49,263 bases of DNA, taken from the NCBI RefSeq assembly GCF_003426775.1, contig NZ_QJUG01000038.1, positions 1 to 49,263 of the forward strand, given 5' to 3'. Source of the stretch: Allorhizocola rhizosphaerae. GTDB lineage: Bacteria; Actinomycetota; Actinomycetes; Mycobacteriales; Micromonosporaceae. Both the position numbers and the translations under genes were made by a program. Numbering within the stretch: the first letter of the stretch is position 1; each line of letters begins with the position of its first letter. This document shows, in pieces, positions 1 through 8,856 of this stretch. Under the pieces are notes generated by a model that searched no databases, had not been told where the DNA came from, and worked only from the letters and a program-made list of their open reading frames with translations.

Positions 1-1
1 G

Positions 2-205
2 GAGCAGGCCAAGGCTGCGGCCGAGCAGGCCGAGCGGCACGCCGTGCAGGTGCGGGCGCGGGTGCAGCGCGAGGCCGAGCGGGTGGCCCAGCTGGCCGCG
101 GCGGCGGTCATGGCGGCGGCCGCGCGCGGAAGCGAAACCGGCGAATACCCCCAGGTTGTGTCCTCCTCCAACGGCTCCGAGCCAACACCTGCCGAGGCGG
201 CCTAG
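2..205 (+). CDS. C-terminal end of a coiled-coil protein (partial)
   Basis: This is the last 67 codons of a gene that begins before the window. The tail is rich in Ala, Glu, Gln and Arg with a heptad-like pattern (for example EQAKAAAEQAERHAVQVRAR), so a long helix or coiled coil is likely. It ends in a low-complexity segment rich in Ser, Pro and Ala. The reading frame is open from base 2 and closes with TAG at 203-205. That stop overlaps the stop of the opposing SARP remnant (202-204), so the two converge with interlocked stop codons. The family cannot be named from so little sequence; many actinobacterial membrane or DNA-associated proteins carry such tails. Confidence 0.55.
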   Translation, partial: EQAKAAAEQAERHAVQVRARVQREAERVAQLAAAAVMAAAARGSETGEYPQVVSSSNGSEPTPAEAA

Positions 206-874
206 CGTCCGTCCAATTTGGAGCGGATCCCTTCGGCATCCGGGTGGTCCAGCTCGGTGAGGATGGCCAAGGCCGACCGAGGTGCCTCGCGGGCCTGGCC
301 GGTATTGCCCACCGCGGGGTGGGGCGTCGGCGAGATGGTCGAGCGTGACCGTTTCGTAGTAGCGATGGCTGCGTCCGACGAAACCGGGGGTGTCGGGCGG
401 CAGCTGACGCGGCACGGTCGCATGACCTCGACCCCGAGCCGCTCCTCGTCCAGTCTGCGGGCCTCAGTGGCGACCGGCGAGTGCTCCCTGACATCCTCAC
501 ACGCCGTGCCCCGCCACAGCCCCAGTGCCTCTGCCAGTCGGCCGTGCCGGACCAGCCGGGCGAACTCCACCGAATCGAGTTCGCCGTCATGCCAATGCGG
601 TAGCCGTTGCCCTCGTGCACGATTCGGTTTTCGTGTTCTAGCGCGACCCGCAGCCGCCGCACATAACCTGCAACGCCTTGCGGGCCCTCGGCGGCTTCTG
701 CTCACCCCACAGCGCGGCAATCAGATCCTCCACCGGCACAACCACATTCGGCCGGCACAGCAACGCGGCCAGCAGCCGCAGCTCCATCGGCGCCCGCAGC
801 GCCGGCGACCGATCGACGGCCTGCAGGCCCAGCACGCGGAAGAGGGTTATATCGACGCCACTATACGCAAACAC
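202..874 (-). pseudogene. Decayed SARP-family regulator (multiple frameshifts and internal deletions)
   Basis: Reading the minus strand through all frames gives colinear pieces of the SARP regulator encoded just upstream at 893-3634. From about 860 to 670 there is a winged-helix segment (FRVLG, LIAALWGEQKPPRARKALQV). A second frame, about 660-590, gives RRLRVALEHENRIVHEGNGY. A third, about 590-425, gives the BTAD part (LAEALGLWRG, EARRLDEERLGVEV). A fourth, about 420-330, gives VPRQLPPDTPGFVGR, the linker before NB-ARC, joined directly to SHRYYETVTLDHLADA from the last TPR. The final frame ends LTELDHPDAEGIRSKLDGR and stop. The NB-ARC, winged-helix and most TPR domains are missing and at least three frameshifts are needed, so no working protein is made. 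It is probably the decayed partner of a tandem duplication. Confidence 0.85.
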
Positions 875-892
875 CGCTGGCGCATTTCGGTG

Positions 893-3634
893 CTATTGAT
901 CACCTAGTTTGGATCGCACCTCCTCGGCGTCTGGGTGGCCAAGGTCCGAAAGGATGCCAAGCGCCCGCCGCCAGGCCTTCCGAGCCGCCTTCTCGTCGTT
1001 ATTGCGGCGAAGGGTGTCTCCCAGCTGATTGAGTGCGCCAGCCTCGTGATAACGGTGGCCGATGCTGAAGTAGAGCCCGGCAGCATTCCGAAAACACTCG
1101 ATGGCCTTCCGTAGCTGCCCGTTACCGCGTCGCGCGTAACCGATGCTGTGCCACACGTCGGCTTGCGCCTGGCGATCGCCAAGTTCCTGGAAGACCGACA
1201 GCGCACGTTCGGCATAGGCCAGTCCACGTTCGTAGTCGCCGGCCTGCACATGGAACCAGCCGAGCGAGTTCAGGGCAGCTGCCTGCCCGACCTTGTGGTT
1301 GGCTTGCTTGAAAAGAACGTAGGCCTCTTGTGAGTGAGTGAGCGCGTCAGGTATGCGATCTTGACGATGCTTGACCAGACAAAGCGCCATATGGGCGTTC
1401 GCCTGCCCGATGATGTCGCCGATATCGCTTCGTAGTTGGAGAGCAAGTCGCAGGTGGGTCTCAGCGTTGTCAAAGTGACCTAGACTCACATGCGCGCGGG
1501 CGAGCCCATGATGGGCATAGGCGACACCTTCTGGATCAGCCGATGCCTTTGTCACGTCTAACGAGAGCTCATGAACTTCGGTGAGATCTGTCCAATGTCC
1601 TTGCCAGTCGAGGAAGGTGGACAAGCACCAGGCCAACTTCCATGTGTGAACTGCAAATCCCGCTTTCGCCGAATACCTGATCATTGCAGTGAGGACGTGA
1701 TGTTCGGCGGTCAGCCAACCCATCGCCGCACCTGCTCCGGTCAGATCCTCGGGCATTACGCCCGGCACAGGTGAATCCAAGCTGATTGGATTGCGCATCG
1801 GCTCAAGAAGGCGATTGGCCCCGTAGGCGGTGTGCAGATAATGATCGAGCAAACGCTGCAAAGCCGTGTCGACTTCGGCGGCGTGGGCGAGCTGCAACTC
1901 GCTCGCGTACGCCCGAAGCAGGTCATGGAACATGTACCTGTCGGGCGAGTGCTCCGAGAGAAGGTGGGCATCGACTAGCTCGGTGAGGAGCAGCTGTGCT
2001 GCCTCCGAGGAGAGGCCTGCGAGACTTGCCACCGCAGCCGCGCTGATATCGGGACCCGGATGTGCACCGAGGAGCTGGAACAGCCTTGCCGTTGCGGGAC
2101 TCAGTTGCAACACGGACCAGGAGAACACCGCCCGAAGGTCGGTTAGCTGATCGTCCACACTGCCGAAGGCGTCGAGTGCATTGTATGCGCTGCGCAGTTG
2201 CTCCGCGAGGACTGCCAAGGGTTGCTCCGGGTTGAGGGTGGCCTGTGCCGCAGCTATCGCCAATGCGAGGGGAAGCGAGGCGCAACGAGCGATTATCTCT
2301 TCCACGGCCTCCCGCTCGACACTCACCCGATGTTTTCCGACCCGAGCCGCAAGGAACTCACGCGACTCTTCTGGGGCGAGCACGTCAAGAAACAACGGCC
2401 GCGCACCCGTCGTGACGACAAGGCCTGCCAGGCGATTCCTGCTGGTCACGAGGACCAGGCAGCTTGCGCTGCCGGGCAGCAAGGGTCGGACCTGCTCCGC
2501 GCTTTGCGCGTTATCCAGTACCAACAGGATTCGCTTGTCGGCAACGAGACTCCGATAGAGGGCCGTCTGTGCTTCTAGATCAGTTGGGATACGAGTCGGC
2601 GTAGCACCAAGGGCATCCAAAAAGCGCCGGAGGGCCTCCGACGGCGACATGGGGGTGCCCACGGCGTCGAAACCGCGAAGGTTCACATAGAGTTGTCCGT
2701 CCGGGAACCTGTCGGCGACCTTGTGCGCCCAGTGAACCGCAAGTGCGGTCTTTCCCACGCCCGCCGAGCCTGCAATAGCGGTGATAACGGTCGGAGTCAG
2801 GCTCGGCAGCGTCGCATCGAGCATCCGTAGCTGGTCGGCGCGCCCGGTGAAACCGGCGAGATCCCGGGGCAGCTGCCGTGGAATGTCCGGTGTGACTGGC
2901 TGGGCTGGGGCTTGCGCAACACCAGCTTGTAGGATCGACTCGTGCAGACGTTGGAGTTCAGGTGTCGGCTCGACCCCCAGCTCCTCCCTGAATAACCTTC
3001 GCGTCATCCGGAAGAGGTCTAGAGCGTCCGCTCGCCGACCGGATCGATAGAGGGCAACCATGAGATGACCGCGCAGATCCTCCTGATAAGGGTGTTCGTC
3101 AATAAGCTTCGTCAGGTGGGGTATCAGCTCAGCATGCCTTCCTAGCTCCAGCTGAAGGCGCGCGTGCCACGTTTGGACTCGCAGCCTCTCCTCATCGAGG
3201 CGCCGGGCCTCATTGGCGATCGGCAGGCTCTCTCGCACATCTTCGTAGGCATCGCCGCGCCATAAATCGAGAGCACGTTCCAGAAGCATGGATGCTCGCT
3301 TGGCATCGGTTGCGGTGGCCTGCGCGACCAGCCGCGCGAAGAGGGTTGCATCCAGTTCGTCCTCGCGAACCATAACGCCATATCCGCTTGGATTGCGTTG
3401 GACTCGCGAATCATCAAGCGCGCTGCGGAGCCGGCGAACATAGACCTGCAACGTCTTTCGGGCACTGGGCGGTGCATTGTCGCCCCAGAGCGCAAGAACC
3501 AACTCATCTATGGTGACATATCTGTTTGCTCGGCTGAGAAGCATGGCGAGCAGTCGTCGAATCATCGGCGCGTTTAATGCCTGGGTCGAACCGTCCCGCC
3601 CGATCGAGAGCGGTCCAAGCACGCGAAAGTACAT
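893..3634 (-). CDS. SARP/AfsR-type transcriptional regulator (SARP 1)
   Basis: This 913-residue protein has the order winged helix, BTAD, NB-ARC, TPR. The OmpR-like DNA-binding domain (about 1-90) starts MYFRVLGPLSIGRDG and includes LVLALWGDNAPPSARKTLQV. The BTAD helices cover about 95-245 (LDLWRGDAYEDV, GVEPTPELQRLHESIL). NB-ARC begins near 270; its P-loop is AGSAGVGKTALAVHW, followed by the RFPDGQLYVNLRGFD strand typical of AfsR relatives. TPR units fill about 690-905. Such proteins activate secondary-metabolite or developmental promoters, with the STAND ATPase as a switch. A GGGGGA ribosome site lies 5 nt before the ATG. It carries three TTA codons (1559, 2993, 3263), so its translation should depend on the tRNA-Leu(UAA) at 28678. 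It is divergent from the secreted propeller gene at 3912, a plausible target. Confidence 0.9.
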   Translation of the reverse strand: MYFRVLGPLSIGRDGSTQALNAPMIRRLLAMLLSRANRYVTIDELVLALWGDNAPPSARKTLQVYVRRLRSALDDSRVQRNPSGYGVMVREDELDATLFARLVAQATATDAKRASMLLERALDLWRGDAYEDVRESLPIANEARRLDEERLRVQTWHARLQLELGRHAELIPHLTKLIDEHPYQEDLRGHLMVALYRSGRRADALDLFRMTRRLFREELGVEPTPELQRLHESILQAGVAQAPAQPVTPDIPRQLPRDLAGFTGRADQLRMLDATLPSLTPTVITAIAGSAGVGKTALAVHWAHKVADRFPDGQLYVNLRGFDAVGTPMSPSEALRRFLDALGATPTRIPTDLEAQTALYRSLVADKRILLVLDNAQSAEQVRPLLPGSASCLVLVTSRNRLAGLVVTTGARPLFLDVLAPEESREFLAARVGKHRVSVEREAVEEIIARCASLPLALAIAAAQATLNPEQPLAVLAEQLRSAYNALDAFGSVDDQLTDLRAVFSWSVLQLSPATARLFQLLGAHPGPDISAAAVASLAGLSSEAAQLLLTELVDAHLLSEHSPDRYMFHDLLRAYASELQLAHAAEVDTALQRLLDHYLHTAYGANRLLEPMRNPISLDSPVPGVMPEDLTGAGAAMGWLTAEHHVLTAMIRYSAKAGFAVHTWKLAWCLSTFLDWQGHWTDLTEVHELSLDVTKASADPEGVAYAHHGLARAHVSLGHFDNAETHLRLALQLRSDIGDIIGQANAHMALCLVKHRQDRIPDALTHSQEAYVLFKQANHKVGQAAALNSLGWFHVQAGDYERGLAYAERALSVFQELGDRQAQADVWHSIGYARRGNGQLRKAIECFRNAAGLYFSIGHRYHEAGALNQLGDTLRRNNDEKAARKAWRRALGILSDLGHPDAEEVRSKLGDQ

Positions 3635-3911
3635 GGTCCCCCATTTATATCGAAAGGTTCGAGTTCGCGACCTAACTCCAGAACGGCAAGGCTATCGCTT
3701 GCCGACGCGGCGTGCTGGCCACACGGCTTGCTGGATTTACCTAGCAAACCTGGTCTGCAACTAATGATGAGGGCCGGGTAATTCTGATGCTTACCCCGGT
3801 AGGCCGCAGGCAGAGGACGACTTGGCGTCGAACGTTAGGCCACTATACAGATTTCAAACGGTCTGGAATCCTCCTTGATGCATCAGTGTCTGTAAGGGGA
3901 GGAACGCTTAC
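3635..3911. promoter_or_regulatory. Divergent intergenic region between SARP 1 and the secreted propeller gene
   Basis: These 277 bases hold the promoters of two divergent genes. A strong ribosome site (AGGGGAGG, about 3896-3903) serves the ATG at 3912. The stretch is more AT-rich than the flanking genes. A repeated TTCG motif near 3655-3672 could form direct repeats of the kind SARP proteins bind, but the match is weak and I cannot assign -35 and -10 boxes with confidence. Confidence 0.4.
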
Positions 3912-6743
3912 ATGTACATGACGCGTAGACGTCGCCAAATCCTGGCGGGGTCCGTCAGCGGTCTGCTCGTGGCAGCAGCCGCCGTCGTGGCCTTATCCTT
4001 CTCAGGATCGGCGACTCCGACCGCGGCTCCGAGCGGCGGCGAGATGCCGTCCGCCCTGGGGCAACACCTCGCCAAGCTACGCCAAAGCGTGCCTGGCAGC
4101 GATGGCATGGCGCCCAATGGTCCCGCTTCCGCAGAAGAGTTTGAGTTCTTGGAGCGGGCGTATCCGGCTGACACCGTCTCTCTCGCTCAGGTCGAACGGG
4201 CCAAGAACGACGCCATCCGGGCGTTCAGCCGACCGTTCCCGGCCGGCAAGGGCAAGAAGGGCGAGTGGGTCAATGTTGGCCCGAGCAACGCCGTCTACCC
4301 GTTCGAGGACTTCCGCAACGCGTACAACTACGTGCCCAACGAGTATGTCGCGGGTGGACGGACCACGTCGATTGCCATCAGCAAGTTCTGCATCGCCATC
4401 CTCTGTCCCGCCTGGATCACCCCCGCAGGCGGCGGCGTGTGGCGCACGTGGAACATCCGGGCCAACACGCCTCAGTGGTCCTACCTTGGTGGGCCGTTTG
4501 AAATCAACGCGGCCGGCAAGGTCACGATTGACCCGAACGACCCGCTCGGTCTGACGATCTACGTCGGCACCGGCGAGGCCAACGTTTGTGCCTCGGGTTG
4601 CGTCCACGGTGTCGGCCTCTACAAGTCGACCAATGGTGGCATCAGCTGGTCCGGCCCGATCGGCAAGGCCGAGCTGGGCGGCAAGGGCATCGGCGAGATT
4701 GTCGTCAAGAAGGGCGACAAGAAGACCATTTATGTGGGTACTACGACGGCGCTCGCCGGCATGTCGGCAGTCTGCTGCTCCGGCATCACGCGGCCCGTCC
4801 CCGACGCGCAGAAGTGGGGTCTGTACAAGACCACCGACGGCGGCGCGACGTGGTCGTTCATCCACAACGGAACGGCGAACGCGGCCGACTGCACGGGAAG
4901 CCTGCCCGAGTTCCAGAACCTCGCCGCCTGCTCGCCTCGCGGCGTGCGGCACCTCGAGCTCGACCCGGCCAACCAGAACATCGTGTACGCCGGCTCCTAT
5001 GCCCGTGGCATCTGGCGCTCGTCGGACTCCGGCGCGACCTGGACGCAGATCAAGCCGTCGCTCAACGCGGCCGTGATCACGACCCGTCCGGCGTTTGACG
5101 TGACCTTGCTGCCCAACGGCAAGACCCGTATGTATGTGCACGAGGGCAACACGGGCAACCCGTACTCCCGCCTTTTCCGTAGCGACGACGTGGCTTCCGG
5201 CACGCCGACGTTTGCGGACCTGACCAGCTCCAACGTGGCCGACCCCGGCTTTGGCACGTTCAACATCGCCGGCGGTCAGGGTTGGTACGACCTGTTCGTG
5301 CACACGCCCGAGGGCTACCCGGACATGGTCTACTCCGGTGGCGCCTACGTCTACGGCGAGGGCATCGCCAACAAGCGTGGCGTCGTGCTGTCGACGGACG
5401 CCGGTGTGACGAGCACCGACATGACGTTTGACGGCACGGACCAGCTGCACCCCAACGGTTTGCACCCCGACCAGCACGCCCTCGTGACGAACCCGAACAA
5501 CCCGTTCCAGTTCTTCGAGGCCAACGATGGTGGCGTGATGCGTTCCAGCGGCCAGCTGGTGAACCGTTCGGCCTGGTGCGACGACCCGAACCGGGGCCCG
5601 CTCACGGGCGCCGCGCTGGACCGTTGCCGCCAGATGCTGTCGGCGATCCCGTCCAAACTGGAGAGTGTGAACAAGGGCCTGACCACGCTGCAGTTCATCC
5701 ACATGTCGGTCAGCCCGCACAACTCCAAGCTGCTGACGGGCGGCACGCAGGACAACGGCACGTGGCAGAACAGCGGCACCAACAACACCGCCACGTGGAA
5801 CAACACGATGATCGGTGACGGCGGCTGGGCCGGGTTCGACGCCGTGGACCCGAATTTCCGGTACCACAACTTCTTCGACGCCAACACCGAGGTCAGCTTC
5901 GCCAACGGCGACCTGGAGAGCTGGATCTACATCGCGGACCCGATCGCCGGGCACGCGGGCACCCAGTTCTACACGCCGGTGATCAGCGACCCGGTGGTGT
6001 CGAAGACGATGTTCGCCGGCACGGGCCGCACGGTGTACCGCACCAAGACCGCGGGCCTGGGCAACCGCACGCTGGAGGAGGCCAACCGGATCTGCAACAC
6101 CTGGACCGGTACCTTCGAGGACGTGTGTGGTGACTGGGTCGAGCTGGGGCCGAACCGGCTGACCGCCCCGTTCTGGGGCACCCGCGCGGGTGGTGCCGTG
6201 GCCGCGATCGAGCGGACCAAGGCCAACACCACCTCGGCGTGGGCCGCGACGACGACGGGCCGCCTGTTCATCACGAACAACGTGGACGCCGCCGACGCCG
6301 CGACGGTGAACTGGACCCGGATCGACGACGATTTCGCGGGCGCGCCGAACCGGTTCGTCAGCAGCATCTACGTCGACCCGGCCAACGGCAACCGCGCCTG
6401 GGTGTCCTACAGCGGGTTCAACGTGAACACCCCCACCACGCCGGGTCACGTGTTCGAGGTCGTGTTCGACCCCAACACGGGCACGTCGTCGTGGACCGAC
6501 CTGTCGGGCGACCTGGGTGATCTGCCGATCACCGATCTGGTGCGCGACGATGTCACGGGTGACCTCTACGCGGGCTCCGACTACGGTGTCCTGCGCCTCG
6601 CCTCCGGCACCAGCACCTGGACCGAGGCGGCCGCGGGCATGCCCAACGTGGAGATCACCAGCCTGGCCATCGTGCCGGGCGAGCGGCTGCTGTACGCCGC
6701 CTCGCACGGCCTGGGCGCTTGGCGGTTGACATTCAAGAACTAG
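3912..6743 (+). CDS. Secreted Asp-box (BNR) beta-propeller protein, sialidase/GH74-like
   Basis: This 943-residue protein begins with a classic export signal: basic MYMTRRRRQ, then a hydrophobic core and a small-residue region to about residue 40. Asp-box motifs (S/T-x-D/N-x-G-x-T/S-W) occur near residue 237 (STNGGISW), 305 (TTDGGATW) and 368 (SSDSGATW), and a related turn (EANDGGVMRSSG) near 535. These mark one or two beta-propellers as in sialidases, GH74 xyloglucanases and VPS10-like proteins. No catalytic set could be assigned, so it may cleave or only bind extracellular glycans or other polymers. The start is supported by a good ribosome site; the ATG two codons downstream is possible. 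Residue 28 is a TTA codon at 3993. A strong terminator follows at 6749. Its place between a SARP gene and a sugar ABC operon suggests a shared role in polymer use. Confidence 0.75.
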   Translation: MYMTRRRRQILAGSVSGLLVAAAAVVALSFSGSATPTAAPSGGEMPSALGQHLAKLRQSVPGSDGMAPNGPASAEEFEFLERAYPADTVSLAQVERAKNDAIRAFSRPFPAGKGKKGEWVNVGPSNAVYPFEDFRNAYNYVPNEYVAGGRTTSIAISKFCIAILCPAWITPAGGGVWRTWNIRANTPQWSYLGGPFEINAAGKVTIDPNDPLGLTIYVGTGEANVCASGCVHGVGLYKSTNGGISWSGPIGKAELGGKGIGEIVVKKGDKKTIYVGTTTALAGMSAVCCSGITRPVPDAQKWGLYKTTDGGATWSFIHNGTANAADCTGSLPEFQNLAACSPRGVRHLELDPANQNIVYAGSYARGIWRSSDSGATWTQIKPSLNAAVITTRPAFDVTLLPNGKTRMYVHEGNTGNPYSRLFRSDDVASGTPTFADLTSSNVADPGFGTFNIAGGQGWYDLFVHTPEGYPDMVYSGGAYVYGEGIANKRGVVLSTDAGVTSTDMTFDGTDQLHPNGLHPDQHALVTNPNNPFQFFEANDGGVMRSSGQLVNRSAWCDDPNRGPLTGAALDRCRQMLSAIPSKLESVNKGLTTLQFIHMSVSPHNSKLLTGGTQDNGTWQNSGTNNTATWNNTMIGDGGWAGFDAVDPNFRYHNFFDANTEVSFANGDLESWIYIADPIAGHAGTQFYTPVISDPVVSKTMFAGTGRTVYRTKTAGLGNRTLEEANRICNTWTGTFEDVCGDWVELGPNRLTAPFWGTRAGGAVAAIERTKANTTSAWAATTTGRLFITNNVDAADAATVNWTRIDDDFAGAPNRFVSSIYVDPANGNRAWVSYSGFNVNTPTTPGHVFEVVFDPNTGTSSWTDLSGDLGDLPITDLVRDDVTGDLYAGSDYGVLRLASGTSTWTEAAAGMPNVEITSLAIVPGERLLYAASHGLGAWRLTFKN

Positions 6744-6748
6744 CAACA

Positions 6749-6782
6749 AACGTGCGGGGCCGGTTCGCCGGCTCCGCACGTT
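6749..6782 (+). terminator. Strong hairpin with UUCG loop after the propeller gene
   Basis: The left arm AACGTGCGGGGCCGG and right arm CCGGCTCCGCACGTT form an unbroken 15-bp stem (one G-U pair) around a TTCG loop. It starts 6 bases after the stop at 6743. There is no long T-tract, as is usual in high-GC actinobacteria. The hairpin overlaps the possible start region of the downstream permease, so it may also reduce or uncouple expression of the ABC operon. Confidence 0.75.
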
Positions 6783-7552
6783 CCCTTGGCGCATTGTTCG
6801 TGGTGGTTGTCTTCGCACCGCCCCTGCTGCTCCTGCTCTCCGGCTCGCTGCACCGGCCCGGTGAGCCGCCCAAGCCGACGCCCGACGTGATCCCCGATCC
6901 GCTGTCCACCGAGGGCTACGCGCTCGCGTTCGAGTGGGGCGGCCTGTTGCGGGCGACGCTGAATTCCGTTGTGGTCGCGGCGATCGCTGTCCCGCTGAGC
7001 GTCCTCGTCGCGTCGGCCGCCGGGTTCGCGCTGACCCAGATTCCGCGCCGCATCCGCAACGCCGTTGTCGGCGCATCCGTCATCGGGCTCATGGTGCCTG
7101 CGACGGCCCTGCTCGTGCCCAAGTTCGCCATGTTCCGCTGGCTGAACCTGACCGACACGCTGGCGCCCCTGATCGCCCCTGCCCTGGTCGGCGCGTCGCC
7201 GCTCTACGTTTTGGCGTTCTACCTGGCTTTCCGGGCGGTGCCGCAGGATCTGTACGACGCGTGCCTGATCGAGGACCTGTCGCCCGCGCAGACCTGGTGG
7301 CGCGTGGCGATGCCGCAGGTGCGCCCGGTCACGTCGGCCGTCGCGGCCCTGTCGTTCGTGCTGACCTGGTCGAACTTTCTTGATCCGCTGGTCTTTGTCT
7401 ACGATCGGGACCTGTTCACGCTTCCGTTAGCATTGCGATCCCTGGCCACCCTCGACCCGACCAACTTCCCCGTGTTCCTCGCGGGCGCCGTGCTCGCGAC
7501 GGTACCCGCCATCATCGTCTACGCCCTCGCCCAGCGGAGGTTCCTGAAGTGA
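6752..7552 (+). CDS. Sugar ABC transporter permease, MalG-type (CUT1)
   Basis: The protein (about 266 residues from GTG 6752) has six predicted membrane segments and the cytoplasmic EAA-type loop (LYDACLIEDLSPAQTWWRVA, about 168-190) that docks on the ATPase. In a carbohydrate-uptake importer it forms half of the channel. The start is uncertain. The frame is open back to TTG 6719, inside the previous gene. GTG 6752 lies in the left arm of the terminator hairpin, and TTG 6794 or GTG 6800 would cut into the first helix. None has a clear ribosome site. A TTA codon occurs at 7427-7429. The stop overlaps the start of the lipoprotein gene (7549), so translation is coupled. Confidence 0.8.
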   Translation: MRGRFAGSARSLGALFVVVVFAPPLLLLLSGSLHRPGEPPKPTPDVIPDPLSTEGYALAFEWGGLLRATLNSVVVAAIAVPLSVLVASAAGFALTQIPRRIRNAVVGASVIGLMVPATALLVPKFAMFRWLNLTDTLAPLIAPALVGASPLYVLAFYLAFRAVPQDLYDACLIEDLSPAQTWWRVAMPQVRPVTSAVAALSFVLTWSNFLDPLVFVYDRDLFTLPLALRSLATLDPTNFPVFLAGAVLATVPAIIVYALAQRRFLK

Positions 7553-8856
7553 CTCGCAAGCTGATCGCCGCATTGGCAGTGCTCGCCCTGCTGGGCGGGT
7601 GTTCGACCGGCACGGCCGGGGCCAACGAGCCGGTCAAGCTGATGGTCTTCGGCAGCCCTGACGAACTCGCTGCCTATCGCACCCTCATGCAGGCATACAA
7701 GGACAAGACGGGCAAGAGCGTGCAGCTGGTCGAGGCAAGCGACCGCAAAGACCTCATCACTCGGCTGTCGACGTCGATCGCGGGCGGCGAGCCGCCGGAC
7801 CTGTTCCTCATGAACTACCGCTTCTACGGCCAGTTCGCCGCGAAGAACGCGCTGGAGCCGCTGGCCGATCGCCTGACCGCATCGAGCGTCATCAAGGCCG
7901 GTGACTACTACCCGGTGGCGATGGAGGCGTTCCAGTGGCAGGGCAGGCAGCTGTGCCTCCCGCAAAACGTGTCGAGTCTCGTGGTCTATTACAACAAAAC
8001 CCTTTTTGCCAAATATGGTGTACCGGAGCCGAAGCCCGGCTGGACGTGGACCGACTTCCTGGGCACGGCTCTGCTGCTCACCCGCGACGCCGCGGGCAAT
8101 CCGGTGCGCACGTCGGGTGAGAGCGAGGGCGCGCCCGCCAAGGCGAGCGTCTACGGCGTGGGCATCGAGCCGTCCATCATCCGGCTGGCGCCGTTTGCCT
8201 GGTCCAACGGCGGCGAGATCCTCGACAGCGAGCAAAAGCCGACGCGGTTCACTTTGGACAGTCCGGCCGCGCTGGAGGCGTTGAAGAACCTCGTCGATCT
8301 GCGCCTGGCCTACGGCGTGACGCCCACCGACCAGGAGGTCGAGGCGGAGGCCGACGAGGCGCGCTTCGCCAACTGGCGCCTGGGCATGCTGCTGTCGTCC
8401 CGCCGCTCCACGACGGCGCTGCGCAAGGTGAAGGATTTCGAGTGGGACGTGGCCGCGCTGCCCGTGTATAAGAAGCCCGCCGGAATCCTGCACTCGGACG
8501 CGTACTGCATGACAAAGGGTTCTAAAAACAAGGACGCCGCCTGGAGATTCATCGAGTACGCGATGTCCGCCGAGGGGCAGAAGATGTTCACGGCGACCGG
8601 GCGGACCGTGCCCTCGCACATCGAGGCGTCCAAATCGGACGCTTTCCTGGACGGCAAGACGCCAAAGAACGCGCAGGTGTTCCTCGACGGGATCCCGACG
8701 ATCCGGCGCGTGCCGACCATCTCCACCTGGCCCGAGATCGAGGACGTGACCTACGGCATCCTGGAGAACGCCATGTTCCGCGGCGACCGGCTGGACACCG
8801 TCATCGCGGACATCGACAAACAGACGCGGCCGATTTTCGCCCGCGCGCAGCAATAA
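7549..8856 (+). CDS. Sugar-binding lipoprotein of the ABC transporter
   Basis: This 435-residue extracytoplasmic solute-binding protein (family 1, MalE-like) has a lipoprotein signal peptide ending LALLGGC, with Cys18 as the lipidation site. The mature part shows typical family features: an N-terminal strand (VKLMVFGSPDE), GGEPPDLFLMNYRFYGQFA near 80-100, and a C-terminal segment (AWRFIEYAMSAEGQKMF) common in oligosaccharide binders. It would present the substrate to the two permeases. The GTG start overlaps the stop of the first permease, and its TAA shares one base with the ATG of the ATPase gene. The exact sugar cannot be told from sequence. Confidence 0.88.
   Translation: MTRKLIAALAVLALLGGCSTGTAGANEPVKLMVFGSPDELAAYRTLMQAYKDKTGKSVQLVEASDRKDLITRLSTSIAGGEPPDLFLMNYRFYGQFAAKNALEPLADRLTASSVIKAGDYYPVAMEAFQWQGRQLCLPQNVSSLVVYYNKTLFAKYGVPEPKPGWTWTDFLGTALLLTRDAAGNPVRTSGESEGAPAKASVYGVGIEPSIIRLAPFAWSNGGEILDSEQKPTRFTLDSPAALEALKNLVDLRLAYGVTPTDQEVEAEADEARFANWRLGMLLSSRRSTTALRKVKDFEWDVAALPVYKKPAGILHSDAYCMTKGSKNKDAAWRFIEYAMSAEGQKMFTATGRTVPSHIEASKSDAFLDGKTPKNAQVFLDGIPTIRRVPTISTWPEIEDVTYGILENAMFRGDRLDTVIADIDKQTRPIFARAQQ

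Noticed and set aside
4077-7076. Long open frame on the minus strand opposite the propeller gene (999 codons).
   Set aside because: It is antisense to a well-supported gene, is rich in Arg, Gly and Val with no domain, and arises from the high GC content at third positions.
7519-8853. Long minus-strand frame opposite the binding lipoprotein gene.
   Set aside because: Low-complexity, histidine- and arginine-rich translation with no family; a shadow of the lipoprotein gene.
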